From the NCBI RefSeq assembly GCF_003696345.1, contig NZ_RFLX01000001.1, positions 186,001 to 250,000 on the forward strand: a stretch of 64,000 bases of DNA. Reading direction: 5' to 3'. Shown here one piece after another: positions 35,108 to 42,235 of this stretch. Under the pieces are notes generated by a model. The model saw nothing but the letters and a program-made list of their open reading frames with translations, was not told the DNA's origin and made no database searches. The stretch comes from Teichococcus wenyumeiae (GTDB lineage Bacteria > Pseudomonadota > Alphaproteobacteria > Acetobacterales > Acetobacteraceae). Made by a program: the position numbers and the translations under genes. Position 1 is the first letter of the stretch. The number at the start of each line of letters is the position of its first letter.

Positions 35108-35658
35108 GCCGCTCCTCCACCCCCGGCGTCGCCCTTGCCGGGGGCACGGCGGAGCCGGCCGCGCGTGGGCGGCGCCGGGTCCTGCTCCTGCTTGCGGCCG
35201 AACAGCTCCAGCCGGTGGCCCACCAGGCGGAAGCCCAGCCGGGCCGCGATGGCGGTGGCCAGCGCCTCGTGCTGCTCGTCCGAGAATTCGATGACCTTGC
35301 CGGAATCGATGTCGATCAGGTGGTAGTGATGGCCATGGTCGGTGGCCTCGTAGCGGGCGCGGCCGCCGCCGAAGTCATGCCGCTCCAGGATGCCCTTTTC
35401 CTCCAGCAGCCGCACCGTGCGGTAGACGGTGGCGATGGAGACGCGGGAATCGAGCGCCAGGGCCCGGCGGTAGAGTTCCTCCACATCCGGGTGGTCCACC
35501 GCCTCGGACAGCACGCGGGCGATCAGCCGGCGCTGCCCGGTCATCTTCAGCCCACGCTCGACGCAGAGCCGCTCGATCCGCAGCGGATCGGGCCGGGACT
35601 GGTCGGGCGCCGCCGTGGCGGAGGCCGAAGGAGAGGGGGATGCGTGGCGGGTATCCAT
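35104..35658 (-). CDS. fur: Fur family metal-responsive regulator
   Basis: 184 residues: a Ser/Ala/Pro-rich N-terminal tail of about 25 residues, then the winged helix (ERGLKMTGQRRLIARVLSEA, DSRVSIATVYRTVRLLEEKG) and the dimerisation part with metal ligands (TDHGHHYHLIDIDSGKVIEF). The CxxC structural zinc site is missing, as is common in alphaproteobacterial Fur/Mur. Whether it senses iron or manganese cannot be read from sequence. ATG 35658 was chosen; upstream ATGs would add an unlikely leader. A possible target is the TonB receptor region at 42.2 kb. Confidence 0.87.
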   Translation of the reverse strand: MDTRHASPSPSASATAAPDQSRPDPLRIERLCVERGLKMTGQRRLIARVLSEAVDHPDVEELYRRALALDSRVSIATVYRTVRLLEEKGILERHDFGGGRARYEATDHGHHYHLIDIDSGKVIEFSDEQHEALATAIAARLGFRLVGHRLELFGRKQEQDPAPPTRGRLRRAPGKGDAGGGGAA

Positions 35659-35848
35659 GCGCGTGGTCGGAAGCTCCTGCGCCGGGGCCACCTGGCCCCG
35701 CGTGGGCGGGTGAATGCAAGCCGCCCTTGCCATCATAATCCCGCCAAAGCAAGGCACGCGACCTGGAGCGGGGTCCGCGCCCGGGCCTGCCATGTCCCCG
35801 GCGCATCAGCGACGGGGGCGGTCCATGCCCTGGCGGCGCGGCCTCAGC

Positions 35849-36289
35849 TCAGGCGGCGGCGCGGCGCTGGCGGCCACCACGCGGCTTGGTGCCCAGGCCG
35901 ATCTTCTTGGCGAGCGACGAACGATGCTTGGCATAGTTCGGCGCCACCATCGGATAGTCGGGCGGCAGGCCCCAGCGTTCCCGATACTGTTCCGGCGTCA
36001 TGTCATAGGCGGTCTTCAGATGCCGCTTCAGCATCTTCAGCTTCTTGCCGTCTTCCAGGCACACCAGATACTCGTCCGTTACGGACTTCTTCACGGGCAC
36101 GGCGGGCTGCGGCTTCTCGGCCACCGGAGCGGGGACCGGGGCGGCGCCGCCCAGGCCGGCCAGGGTGCGGTGAACCTGCTCGATCAGCGAGGGGACTTCC
36201 GGCAGGCCCACGACATTATTCGAGACATGCGCGGCGACGATCTGCGCCGTGAGTTCCAGCAGATCACGCCCAGCCTGTTCTTCGGCCAT
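35849..36289 (-). CDS. MucR/Ros family zinc-finger transcriptional regulator
   Basis: 146 residues. The conserved core is EYLVCLEDGKKLKMLKRHLK, then TPEQYRERWGLPPDYPMVAP and NYAKHRSSLAKKIGLG, the alphaproteobacterial Ros/MucR zinc-finger domain (Cys and His ligands in CLEDGKKLKMLKRH). The N-terminal helix (LLELTAQIVAAHVSNNVVG) mediates oligomerisation. MucR proteins bind AT-rich DNA like H-NS and control exopolysaccharide, motility and cell-cycle genes. The AT-rich divergent gap upstream may be its own target. Confidence 0.92.
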   Translation of the reverse strand: MAEEQAGRDLLELTAQIVAAHVSNNVVGLPEVPSLIEQVHRTLAGLGGAAPVPAPVAEKPQPAVPVKKSVTDEYLVCLEDGKKLKMLKRHLKTAYDMTPEQYRERWGLPPDYPMVAPNYAKHRSSLAKKIGLGTKPRGGRQRRAAA

Positions 36290-36437
36290 AGCATTGCCTC
36301 TTCATGCAGTTCTTGCTGATCATCATGCCGGCACTTGCCGCGCCGGCCTGTAGCAGCATATCTGTATTCACCGATTTCCCGCAACAGCCGCGACGAATAA
36401 AATCCTCGGGTTTTACAAAATGCCGCAAGAACAACAC

Positions 36438-36680
36438 ATGGATGAATCACCCGTCCGACAGATCGACATCACGGCCGAGACTTGCCCGATGACCTTCGTG
36501 CGCACCCGGCTGGCCCTCGACCGGATGGCGCCGGGCGAGATCCTTGAAGTTCTGATGAAAGGTGAGGAACCCCGCCGGAACGTGCCGCGCACGGCGCAGG
36601 AACAGGGCCATGCGGTGCTTTCGGTGGTGGAGGAAGCGGGCGGCCTGACGCGGCTCAGGCTGCGGAAAGCGGGCGGCTGA
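36438..36680 (+). CDS. TusA-type sulfurtransferase family protein
   Basis: 80 residues. QIDITAETCPMTFVRTRLAL holds the single catalytic Cys in the CPxxxxR motif of the TusA/SirA/YedF family. The rest follows the small two-layer fold (LEVLMKGEEPRRNVPRTAQE). It is probably a sulfur carrier for tRNA thiolation or molybdenum cofactor/FDH sulfuration; mobA and fdhD lie 2-4 kb away. The start is ATG 36438 (ATG 36420 also possible). It converges on rimI with a 26-bp overlap of the coding ends. Confidence 0.85.
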   Translation: MDESPVRQIDITAETCPMTFVRTRLALDRMAPGEILEVLMKGEEPRRNVPRTAQEQGHAVLSVVEEAGGLTRLRLRKAGG

Positions 36681-37089
36681 GCACCAGCGCGTCACTGCCA
36701 TCGGCATAGTAACGTCGCCGCAGCCCGACCTGCGCGAAGCCAGCATGGCTATAGAGACCACGCGCCGCAGTATTATCAGCCGAGACTTCCAGAAACATGA
36801 CAAGCGCGTCCCGATACTGCGCCTCCATCATGGCGGCGCGCAGCAGGGCGCCGGCCACGCCCCGCCGCCGGGCCTCCGGCGCCACCGCCAGGGTCAGGAT
36901 CTCCGCCTCCCCCGCCACGGCGCGGGCCAGGATGAAGCCCTGGCCATCCAGCCCGAAGCCATAGGCGCCTTCCAGCCCCAGCATCAGCGAAATGGCATCG
37001 GCGCCCCAGGCCTCGGCGGGCGGAAAGGCGGCGGCATGCAGCGCGGCCAGGGCCGGCGCATCACCGGCCGAGAGCGGCGCCGGCATCAT
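36655..37089 (-). CDS. rimI: Ribosomal-protein-alanine N-acetyltransferase
   Basis: 144-residue GNAT enzyme. EILTLAVAPEARRRGVAGAL is the acetyl-CoA pyrophosphate loop (R-R-R-G-V-A), and FLEVSADNTAARGLYSHAGF is the RimI signature with the conserved N..A...Y. It acetylates the N-terminal Ala of S18, or more broadly acts with the t6A machinery. It overlaps tsaB by 4 bp, as expected for the conserved tsaB-rimI pair. Its 3' end overlaps the converging tusA-like gene by 26 bp. Confidence 0.9.
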   Translation of the reverse strand: MMPAPLSAGDAPALAALHAAAFPPAEAWGADAISLMLGLEGAYGFGLDGQGFILARAVAGEAEILTLAVAPEARRRGVAGALLRAAMMEAQYRDALVMFLEVSADNTAARGLYSHAGFAQVGLRRRYYADGSDALVLSRPLSAA

Positions 37090-37754
37090 GCCTGCGGCGG
37101 CGCCCGCACCGCCGGCGGCTCCACGTAGAGCGGCAGCGCCGGCAGCGGCGGCAGGCGCCCGGCCAGCCGCAGCGCCGCCACCACCGCCGCATCGGCAGCA
37201 TGGGGCAGGTGCAGCCCGCTATCCTCGGCCGTCAGGCCGCGTGCCGCCAGGGCGGCCAGCGCCATGGGCACGGCATCGCCGGCCAGTAGCGGCGGCATCG
37301 CGCAGGCGGGCAGCTCCTCCGGCGCCAGGGAACGCGGCGGTGCCATCGCGGCATCGGCGCCGGGCGCGAAACGCTCCAGCAGCAGGCGGCCGCGGCGGGT
37401 GTCGATGCAGCACCAGACCTCCCGCCCCTCGCGCCGCGCGGCGGGCAGGCCGGCGGCCAGCGCCTCTCCGGTGGTGACGCCGATGGCGGGGCGGCCGATC
37501 GCCAGCGCCAGGCCCTGCGCCAGGGCCAGGGCGGCACGCAGCCCGGTGAAGCCACCCGGCCCCACCACCGCCGCCACCGCATCCAGCGCCGCCGCTTCCA
37601 GCCCGGCCTCGCGCAGCACCTGCCGCGCCAGCAGCGGCAGTTGCGTGGGCTGGCCCCGCGCGCCATCTACCGCGGCGCGCGCCAGCACGCGCCCATCCGC
37701 CCACACCGCCGCCGAGGCCCTCGCCAGGGCGCCATCCACCGCCAGGATCCGCAT
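37086..37754 (-). CDS. tsaB: tRNA t6A biosynthesis protein TsaB
   Basis: 222 residues. ASKHA-type start MRILAVDGALARASAAVWAD, then the diagnostic VVGPGGFTGLRAALALAQGL loop and IGVTTGEALAAG. TsaB is the non-catalytic scaffold that pairs with TsaD for threonylcarbamoyladenosine at tRNA position 37. The C-terminus YVEPPAVRAPPQ matches the usual Y-x-R/E-P-P ending. It starts the tsaB-rimI pair. The divergent partner is a tungstate-binding-type gene. Confidence 0.9.
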   Translation of the reverse strand: MRILAVDGALARASAAVWADGRVLARAAVDGARGQPTQLPLLARQVLREAGLEAAALDAVAAVVGPGGFTGLRAALALAQGLALAIGRPAIGVTTGEALAAGLPAARREGREVWCCIDTRRGRLLLERFAPGADAAMAPPRSLAPEELPACAMPPLLAGDAVPMALAALAARGLTAEDSGLHLPHAADAAVVAALRLAGRLPPLPALPLYVEPPAVRAPPQA

Positions 37755-37862
37755 GCGGCGGCCATAGGGCGGGCCAGGGCGCGAGTCCACCGCTTCCCCT
37801 GGACAAGCTGGCCGCCGGGGTATTGCTGGCCCCGACACGGCTGCCGAAAGGAAGATCACGCC

Positions 37863-38696
37863 ATGCTCCGCCGAAACCTGCTGTCCGCCCTGGCCACGGC
37901 ACTGACCCTGGCCCTGCTGCCCGCCGAGCCGAAGGCGCAGGAACGCAGCATCACCGTGGCTTCCACCACCTCCACCGAGCAGTCGGGGCTCTTCGGCCAT
38001 ATCCTGCCGGCCTTCACCAAGGCTACCGGCATCGCGGTGCGCGTCGTGGCGCTGGGCACCGGGCAGGCGCTGGATGTTGGCCGGCGCGGCGATGCCGATG
38101 TGGTCTTCGTGCATGACCGCGCGGCGGAGGAGAAATTCGTGGCCGAAGGCTTCGCCACGCGCCGCTATCCGGTGATGTACAACGACTTCATCCTGGCCGG
38201 CCCCAAGGCGGACCCGGCCGGCACCAAGGGCAACGACATTGTCGCGGCGCTGAAGCATATCGCGGAGAAGAAGGCGCCCTTCGTTTCGCGCGGCGACCGT
38301 TCCGGCACCCACGCGGCGGAGCTGCGGCTGTGGCAGCTGGCGGGCATCGACCCGGCCACGGGACGCGGCGTCTGGTATCGTGAGATCGGCCAGGGCATGG
38401 GCGCGGCGCTGAACACCGCGGCGGCCTCGGACGCCTATCTGCTCAGCGACCGCGGCACCTGGATCAGCTTCAAGAACCGCCAGGACCTGGGCATCCTGAC
38501 GGAAGGCGACAAGCGCCTGTTCAACCAGTATGGCGTGATGCTGGTGAACCCGGCCCGCCACGGCCACGTCAAGGCGGCCGAGGCACAGGCCTTCATCGAC
38601 TGGCTGGTGTCCAAGGAAGGGCAGGATGCCATCGCGGCCTATCAGATCGGCGGCGAGCAGCTCTTCTTCCCCAATGCCAACGACCCCAATGGCTGA
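37863..38696 (+). CDS. TupA-type tungstate/anion-binding periplasmic protein
   Basis: 277 residues with a Sec signal (NLLSALATALTLALLPAEPK). The mature N-terminus ITVASTTSTEQSGLFGHILP is the oxyanion-binding loop of TupA-like proteins, followed by GTGQALDVGRRGDADVVFVH and FVSRGDRSGTHAAELRLW, both part of the family's ligand site. TupA proteins bind tungstate with high selectivity, though WtpA/ModA-like preference for molybdate cannot be excluded. The tupB/tupC membrane and ATPase genes are not adjacent. The ribosome site is AAGGAAG, 8 nt before ATG 37863. mobA and fdhD lie within 2 kb. Confidence 0.85.
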   Translation: MLRRNLLSALATALTLALLPAEPKAQERSITVASTTSTEQSGLFGHILPAFTKATGIAVRVVALGTGQALDVGRRGDADVVFVHDRAAEEKFVAEGFATRRYPVMYNDFILAGPKADPAGTKGNDIVAALKHIAEKKAPFVSRGDRSGTHAAELRLWQLAGIDPATGRGVWYREIGQGMGAALNTAAASDAYLLSDRGTWISFKNRQDLGILTEGDKRLFNQYGVMLVNPARHGHVKAAEAQAFIDWLVSKEGQDAIAAYQIGGEQLFFPNANDPNG

Positions 38697-38702
38697 GATC
38701 GC

Positions 38703-38725
38703 CGGGGCGGCCGCCGGCCGCCCCG
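38703..38725. terminator. Hairpin after the tupA-like gene
   Basis: Perfect 10-bp inverted repeat CGGGGCGGCC / GGCCGCCCCG with a 3-nt loop, between two converging genes. The stem sequence is identical to that at 12969-12993. Confidence 0.6.
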
Positions 38726-38730
38726 CCCGG

Positions 38731-38910
38731 TCAGGCCTTGCCCAGGTGGCGCGCCACGTCGTCGCGCATGACGCCCACGGCCTGCACGGCGCGCGTCAGC
38801 TCCTCGGCGCTGACGCCGAGGGCCTTGGTCCAGTAACGGACCTCGTAATCCTCGTGGATATTGATGCGGGCACGATCCTGTGGCCCGCGCTCGTTCCGGT
38901 TATCGGCCAT
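38731..38910 (-). CDS. DUF3606 family micro-protein
   Basis: 59 residues: MADNRNERGPQDRARINIHE at the start, then DYEVRYWTKALGVSAEELTR and a helical end DDVARHLGK. This matches the DUF3606 pattern (R-I-N..E-x-Y-E-V-x-Y-W-x-x-x-L/F-G-V-x..L). An excellent AAAGGAGG ribosome site lies 8 nt upstream of the ATG. Members are small soluble proteins of unknown function, common in alphaproteobacteria and sometimes stress-induced. Confidence 0.8.
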   Translation of the reverse strand: MADNRNERGPQDRARINIHEDYEVRYWTKALGVSAEELTRAVQAVGVMRDDVARHLGKA

Positions 38911-38978
38911 GGCCGCTACCTCCTTTGCTGGGATAGCGGTGAAACAGGCGGCCGGAGCGGAAGTTCGCGCCGCCCGGC

Positions 38979-39104
38979 TTAGGGCCGTGCGAAGGAGCTG
39001 GAATAGGCTTCCTGCGCCCCGCGCTGCACCTCATTGTCCAGCACCCAGGCGGCGGCAACAGCGAGCACCACGGCGGCAAAGACACCGCTGAGAAAAGCTT
39101 TCAT
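38979..39104 (-). CDS. 41-residue single-pass membrane micro-protein
   Basis: MKAFLSGVFAAVVLAVAAAW is one hydrophobic helix, followed by a short polar tail (VLDNEVQRGAQEAYSSSFAR). A strong GGAGG site sits 10 nt before ATG 39104. It could be an uncleaved membrane peptide or a small exported peptide cut after the Ala-rich segment. It lies between mobA and the DUF3606 gene on the same strand. No family is known to me. Confidence 0.6.
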   Translation of the reverse strand: MKAFLSGVFAAVVLAVAAAWVLDNEVQRGAQEAYSSSFARP

Positions 39105-39144
39105 GAAACAGGCATCCTCCTGGCCGGGCATGGCTGGGCCATAG

Positions 39145-39786
39145 CTATGGGGCCACCACCCCACTGTGCAAGAGCGCTTCGGCCTCGGCCAGTTCCTCGG
39201 GCGTATTGGCGTTGAAGAAGGGGTCCAGCGGCGCATCGGGCCATTCGGCGCTGGCGCAGCCGAAGCGGGCGGTCCAGCGGTCGATCTTGCGTTCATCGGC
39301 CAGCAGGGCGGCGCGCAGCTCCTCCCGCAGCGCCACGGCCCAGAGGCCGATGGGTGGATGCGTCCAGCCGCCGGACTTGGCGCAGGCCATCGGCACCCCC
39401 GCCGCCTGCCGCGCCGCGTGCAGCCGCGCTACCAGGTCATGGGGTATAAAGGGCGAATCGCCCGGCACGGAAACCACCCAGCCCAGCCCGGGCCGGTGTT
39501 CCGCCGCCCAGTCCAGCGCCGCCAGCACGCCGGCCAGCGGCCCCGGGTAATCCGGCACCCCATCCGCCACCACCGGCAGGCCGAAGGGTGCGAAGCGCGC
39601 CGGGTCGCCATTGGCGTTCAGCAGCAGGCCCGCCACCTGCGGGCGCAGCCGCGCCACCACATGCGCCAGCAGCGGCTGGCCGCCCAGCTCGCGCAGCGGC
39701 TTGTCGCCGCCGCCCATCCGCCGTGCCAGCCCGCCGGCCAGCACCACGCCCCAGGTGTCAGAGTCAGTGTCAGGACTGTTCGGCAT
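39145..39786 (-). CDS. mobA: Molybdenum cofactor guanylyltransferase
   Basis: 213 residues. The GTP-binding motif is [20 protein letters not shown] (LAGGxxRRMGxxDK), later [19 protein letters not shown] with the metal-binding Asp, and [16 protein letters not shown] with the NxNTPxD-type end. It makes the MGD form of the cofactor used by formate dehydrogenases and other DMSO-reductase family enzymes. The start ATG 39786 lies within the end of fdhD, a 17-bp overlap; the two genes are one unit. Confidence 0.92.
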   Translation of the reverse strand: MPNSPDTDSDTWGVVLAGGLARRMGGGDKPLRELGGQPLLAHVVARLRPQVAGLLLNANGDPARFAPFGLPVVADGVPDYPGPLAGVLAALDWAAEHRPGLGWVVSVPGDSPFIPHDLVARLHAARQAAGVPMACAKSGGWTHPPIGLWAVALREELRAALLADERKIDRWTARFGCASAEWPDAPLDPFFNANTPEELAEAEALLHSGVVAP

Positions 39787-40669
39787 CGCGGCTGTTCTTG
39801 CGCCAGTGGCGGGCACTTTCTTCCTCGACGTAATGCAGGTCGGCATCGAAGACGATCCGCTCCTCCCCCGCCAGGGCGGTGAAGCGGCGGCCCTTGCAGC
39901 GGCCGATCAGCGTCAGCCCCACTTCCTTTGCCAGCTCCACGCCCCAGGCGGTGAAGCCGGAGCGCGAGACCAGGATGGGGATGCCCATCCGCACCGTCTT
40001 GATCACCATCTCCGAGGTCAGGCGGCCGGTGGTGTAGAAGATCTTGTCGCCGCCCGTGACGCCCTCGCGGAACATCCAGCCGGCGATCTTGTCCACCGCG
40101 TTGTGGCGGCCGACATCCTCCATATAGGCCACCGGCTGGTCCTGATGGCAGAGCGCGCAGCCATGGATGGCGCCGGCCTCCAGATACAGCGTCGGCAGCG
40201 TGTTGATCCGGTGCAGCAGGCGGTAGAGCCATGACGTGCGGATCTCGGCTGACACCGGAAGCCGGGCGTTGGAAAAATCCTCCATCAGGTCGCCGAAGGC
40301 GGTGCCCTGGGCGCAGCCGGAGGTCAGGGTCTTCTTCTTCAGCTTCTGCTCGAAATCGGTGCGGCGGTCGGTGCGCACCACCACCACGCCCAGGTCCTCG
40401 TCATGGTCGATGGCGGTGACGGTGTCGTCCGGGCGCAGCATGTTCTGGTTGAGCAGATAGCCCAGCGCCAGGTCCTCGGGCCGGTCGGCGATGGTCATCA
40501 TCGTCACGATTTCCTGCCCGTTGAGGTAGAGGGTCAGCGGCCGCTCCACCGTCACGCTGGCCTCCACCCGCGCGCCGGTCTGGTCGATGCCCGTCACGCG
40601 CCGCGTCAGGCGCGGGTCGGAAGGGTCGGGACGGACACGGAGGGCGGAGAAATCGTCTTGCAGGGGCAT
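39770..40669 (-). CDS. fdhD: Formate dehydrogenase accessory sulfurtransferase FdhD
   Basis: 299 residues. [20 protein letters not shown] is the N-terminal family motif, [13 protein letters not shown] the GCG-type segment, [20 protein letters not shown] holds the reactive CxxC cysteines, and [14 protein letters not shown] follows as the GDP/cofactor loop. FdhD carries sulfur to bis-MGD to activate formate dehydrogenase. The start ATG 40669 leaves out an upstream stretch without similarity. No formate dehydrogenase subunit gene is in the window. Confidence 0.93.
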   Translation of the reverse strand: MPLQDDFSALRVRPDPSDPRLTRRVTGIDQTGARVEASVTVERPLTLYLNGQEIVTMMTIADRPEDLALGYLLNQNMLRPDDTVTAIDHDEDLGVVVVRTDRRTDFEQKLKKKTLTSGCAQGTAFGDLMEDFSNARLPVSAEIRTSWLYRLLHRINTLPTLYLEAGAIHGCALCHQDQPVAYMEDVGRHNAVDKIAGWMFREGVTGGDKIFYTTGRLTSEMVIKTVRMGIPILVSRSGFTAWGVELAKEVGLTLIGRCKGRRFTALAGEERIVFDADLHYVEEESARHWRKNSRDAEQS

Positions 40670-40719
40670 GGCTGCGGAAGAGATGCGCCCGCCACGCCCC
40701 GCCGGCAAGGCGCTGCCGC

Positions 40720-41712
40720 TCAGCCCAGCGTGGCGCCGGCCATTTCCACCAGGGTCTTCCAGATATCCTGCTGCGCCAGCAGGTAGTCCCGGCATTCCGC
40801 GGGCGAGGCATCGGAGACCGGGGTGAAGCCCAGCGGCTCCAGCCGGGCGCGGAAGGCGTCGGAGGCCGCCACCTGCCGCACCGCGCGGTGCAGCACCTCC
40901 ACCCGCTCCTCCGGCGTGCCGCCGGTGGTGGTGGTGGCGTACCAGGTGTGCATGTCGATGCCGGAGCCGGGCAGCAGTTCCGCCATGCCCGGCACCTCGC
41001 GCAGCTCCGGCACGAAGGTGACGCGGCTGGCGCTGCCCACCGCCAGGGCGCGGAAGCGGCCGGCGCGCAGATGCGGGATCAGGGCGGGGATCACGTCGAA
41101 CATCATGTCGACGCCGCCCGCCCGCAGGTCCTGGATGGCCGCGGCGCCGCCGCGATACGGCAAGTGGTCGATCTCGATGCCCGCCGCCCGGTTCAGTGCC
41201 GCCAGCATCAGGTGGCTGACCGAGCCCTTGCCGGAGGAGCCCATGACGATCCGCCCCGGCTTTTCCCGGGCCGCCGAGACGAGTTCCTCGAAGTTCTGCC
41301 AGGGCCGTTCGGCATTCACCACCAGCACCAGCGTGCCGGTGGCGATGCGCGACAGCGGCGCCAGATCCACCAGCGGGTCGAAGGGCATGGATTTTGGGAA
41401 CAGGGACTTGTTGGCGCAGAGCAGGGTGGCGCTGCCCAGCAGCAGCGAATAGCCGTCCTTCGCCGCGCGCGCGACGGCATCGCCGCCCAGATTGCCGGCG
41501 GAGCCGCCCCGGTTTTCCACCGCCACCCCCTGCCCCAGCACCGGCGCCAGCATCTCCGCCAGCAACCGGCCGGTCAGGTCCACCGCACCCCCGGGTGTGA
41601 AGGGCAGAACGAGGCGCAGCGAACGGGCCGGGAAATCCTCCTGCGCCCGCGCCAGCGACGGTGCCGCCAGCGAGGCAAAGGGCATGGCCAGGAGGCTGCG
41701 GCGACGAGGCAT
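40720..41712 (-). CDS. Bug-family tripartite tricarboxylate transporter binding protein
   Basis: 330 residues. Export leader RRRSLLAMPFASLAAPSLAR, then RSLRLVLPFTPGGAVDLTGR, the Bug-family ligand loop; VENRGGSAGNLGGDAVARAA and PYRGGAAAIQDLRAGGVDMM are the other conserved blocks. It binds a carboxylate for a TctAB-type permease not found here; such orphan Bug genes are usually abundant in this group of bacteria. AGGAG lies 8 nt before ATG 41712. The downstream gap to fdhD is 50 bp, so co-transcription is possible. Confidence 0.9.
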   Translation of the reverse strand: MPRRRSLLAMPFASLAAPSLARAQEDFPARSLRLVLPFTPGGAVDLTGRLLAEMLAPVLGQGVAVENRGGSAGNLGGDAVARAAKDGYSLLLGSATLLCANKSLFPKSMPFDPLVDLAPLSRIATGTLVLVVNAERPWQNFEELVSAAREKPGRIVMGSSGKGSVSHLMLAALNRAAGIEIDHLPYRGGAAAIQDLRAGGVDMMFDVIPALIPHLRAGRFRALAVGSASRVTFVPELREVPGMAELLPGSGIDMHTWYATTTTGGTPEERVEVLHRAVRQVAASDAFRARLEPLGFTPVSDASPAECRDYLLAQQDIWKTLVEMAGATLG

Positions 41713-42103
41713 GCTTGGATCTCCTGGGAGGTGTCTGGGCTGGACCTCAACGCGCCAGCATCACCGATCTATGCAGCGAAGGCGGTAATGCCAGTTCAGG
41801 CGCGGCGATCGCCCAGGGATGCCGGCAGGTTCCTGTGGAAGGTGTGTCAGCCGGCGCACCTGCGGCGATGCCGTCCAAAGCACGGGTCATGCCGATGGAG
41901 ATGAGAACATCCTGGCCGGTGCCGCCGGTCCATGGCCAGAGATGATCCGCCCACATCCCGGAAAGCCAAGCCCAGGTTTTCATGAATTTCCTGTAACCTT
42001 TGCATGCTGCTCAACAAGCCGTCCTGCCGCTGCAGCGAGAACCGAGGCAGTCCCAACCCTTCCAATCAGGCCTCAAGTAATTGAAAAAAGGACGAAAATT
42101 TCA
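41713..42103. other. Gene-free divergent region upstream of the iron locus
   Basis: About 390 bp with no credible gene. The leftward Bug gene promoter should lie in its left end. The right end (42061-42103) is AT-rich (ttgaaaaaaggacgaaaatt) and may be the promoter region of the TonB receptor. I could not identify a riboswitch or a remnant gene in the middle. Confidence 0.45.
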
Positions 42104-42235
42104 ATGGCGGACTTGTCCAAGGGGAGAGCAGGTGCTGCCGCCAGCCTGAAGGCGGCGCGCAGGACACCGCCGGGTTGCAAGTCTGTAATCAACATGGCAT
42201 TTGCAACTCATTCTCAATATCAGGTGCCGCCGTGA
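42104..42235 (+). CDS. Possible 43-residue leader peptide upstream of the TonB receptor
   Basis: MADLSKGRAGAAASLKAARR, then CKSVINMAFATHSQYQVPP. AGGACG lies just upstream of its ATG, and its TGA overlaps the receptor's GTG start (GTGA), as translationally coupled genes do. A Fur-box-like sequence lies inside its 3' part. It has no similarity I recognise and may be chance. Listed with low confidence. Confidence 0.25.
   Translation: MADLSKGRAGAAASLKAARRTPPGCKSVINMAFATHSQYQVPP
42201..42218 (+). promoter_or_regulatory. Fur/iron-box-like operator
   Basis: ttgcaactcattctcaat resembles the alphaproteobacterial Fur-type site (TGCAAATnATTCTCA-like), with the cATTCTCA half well conserved. It lies 14 bp before the receptor's GTG start. 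A fur gene is at 35.1 kb in the same window. Confidence 0.45.
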
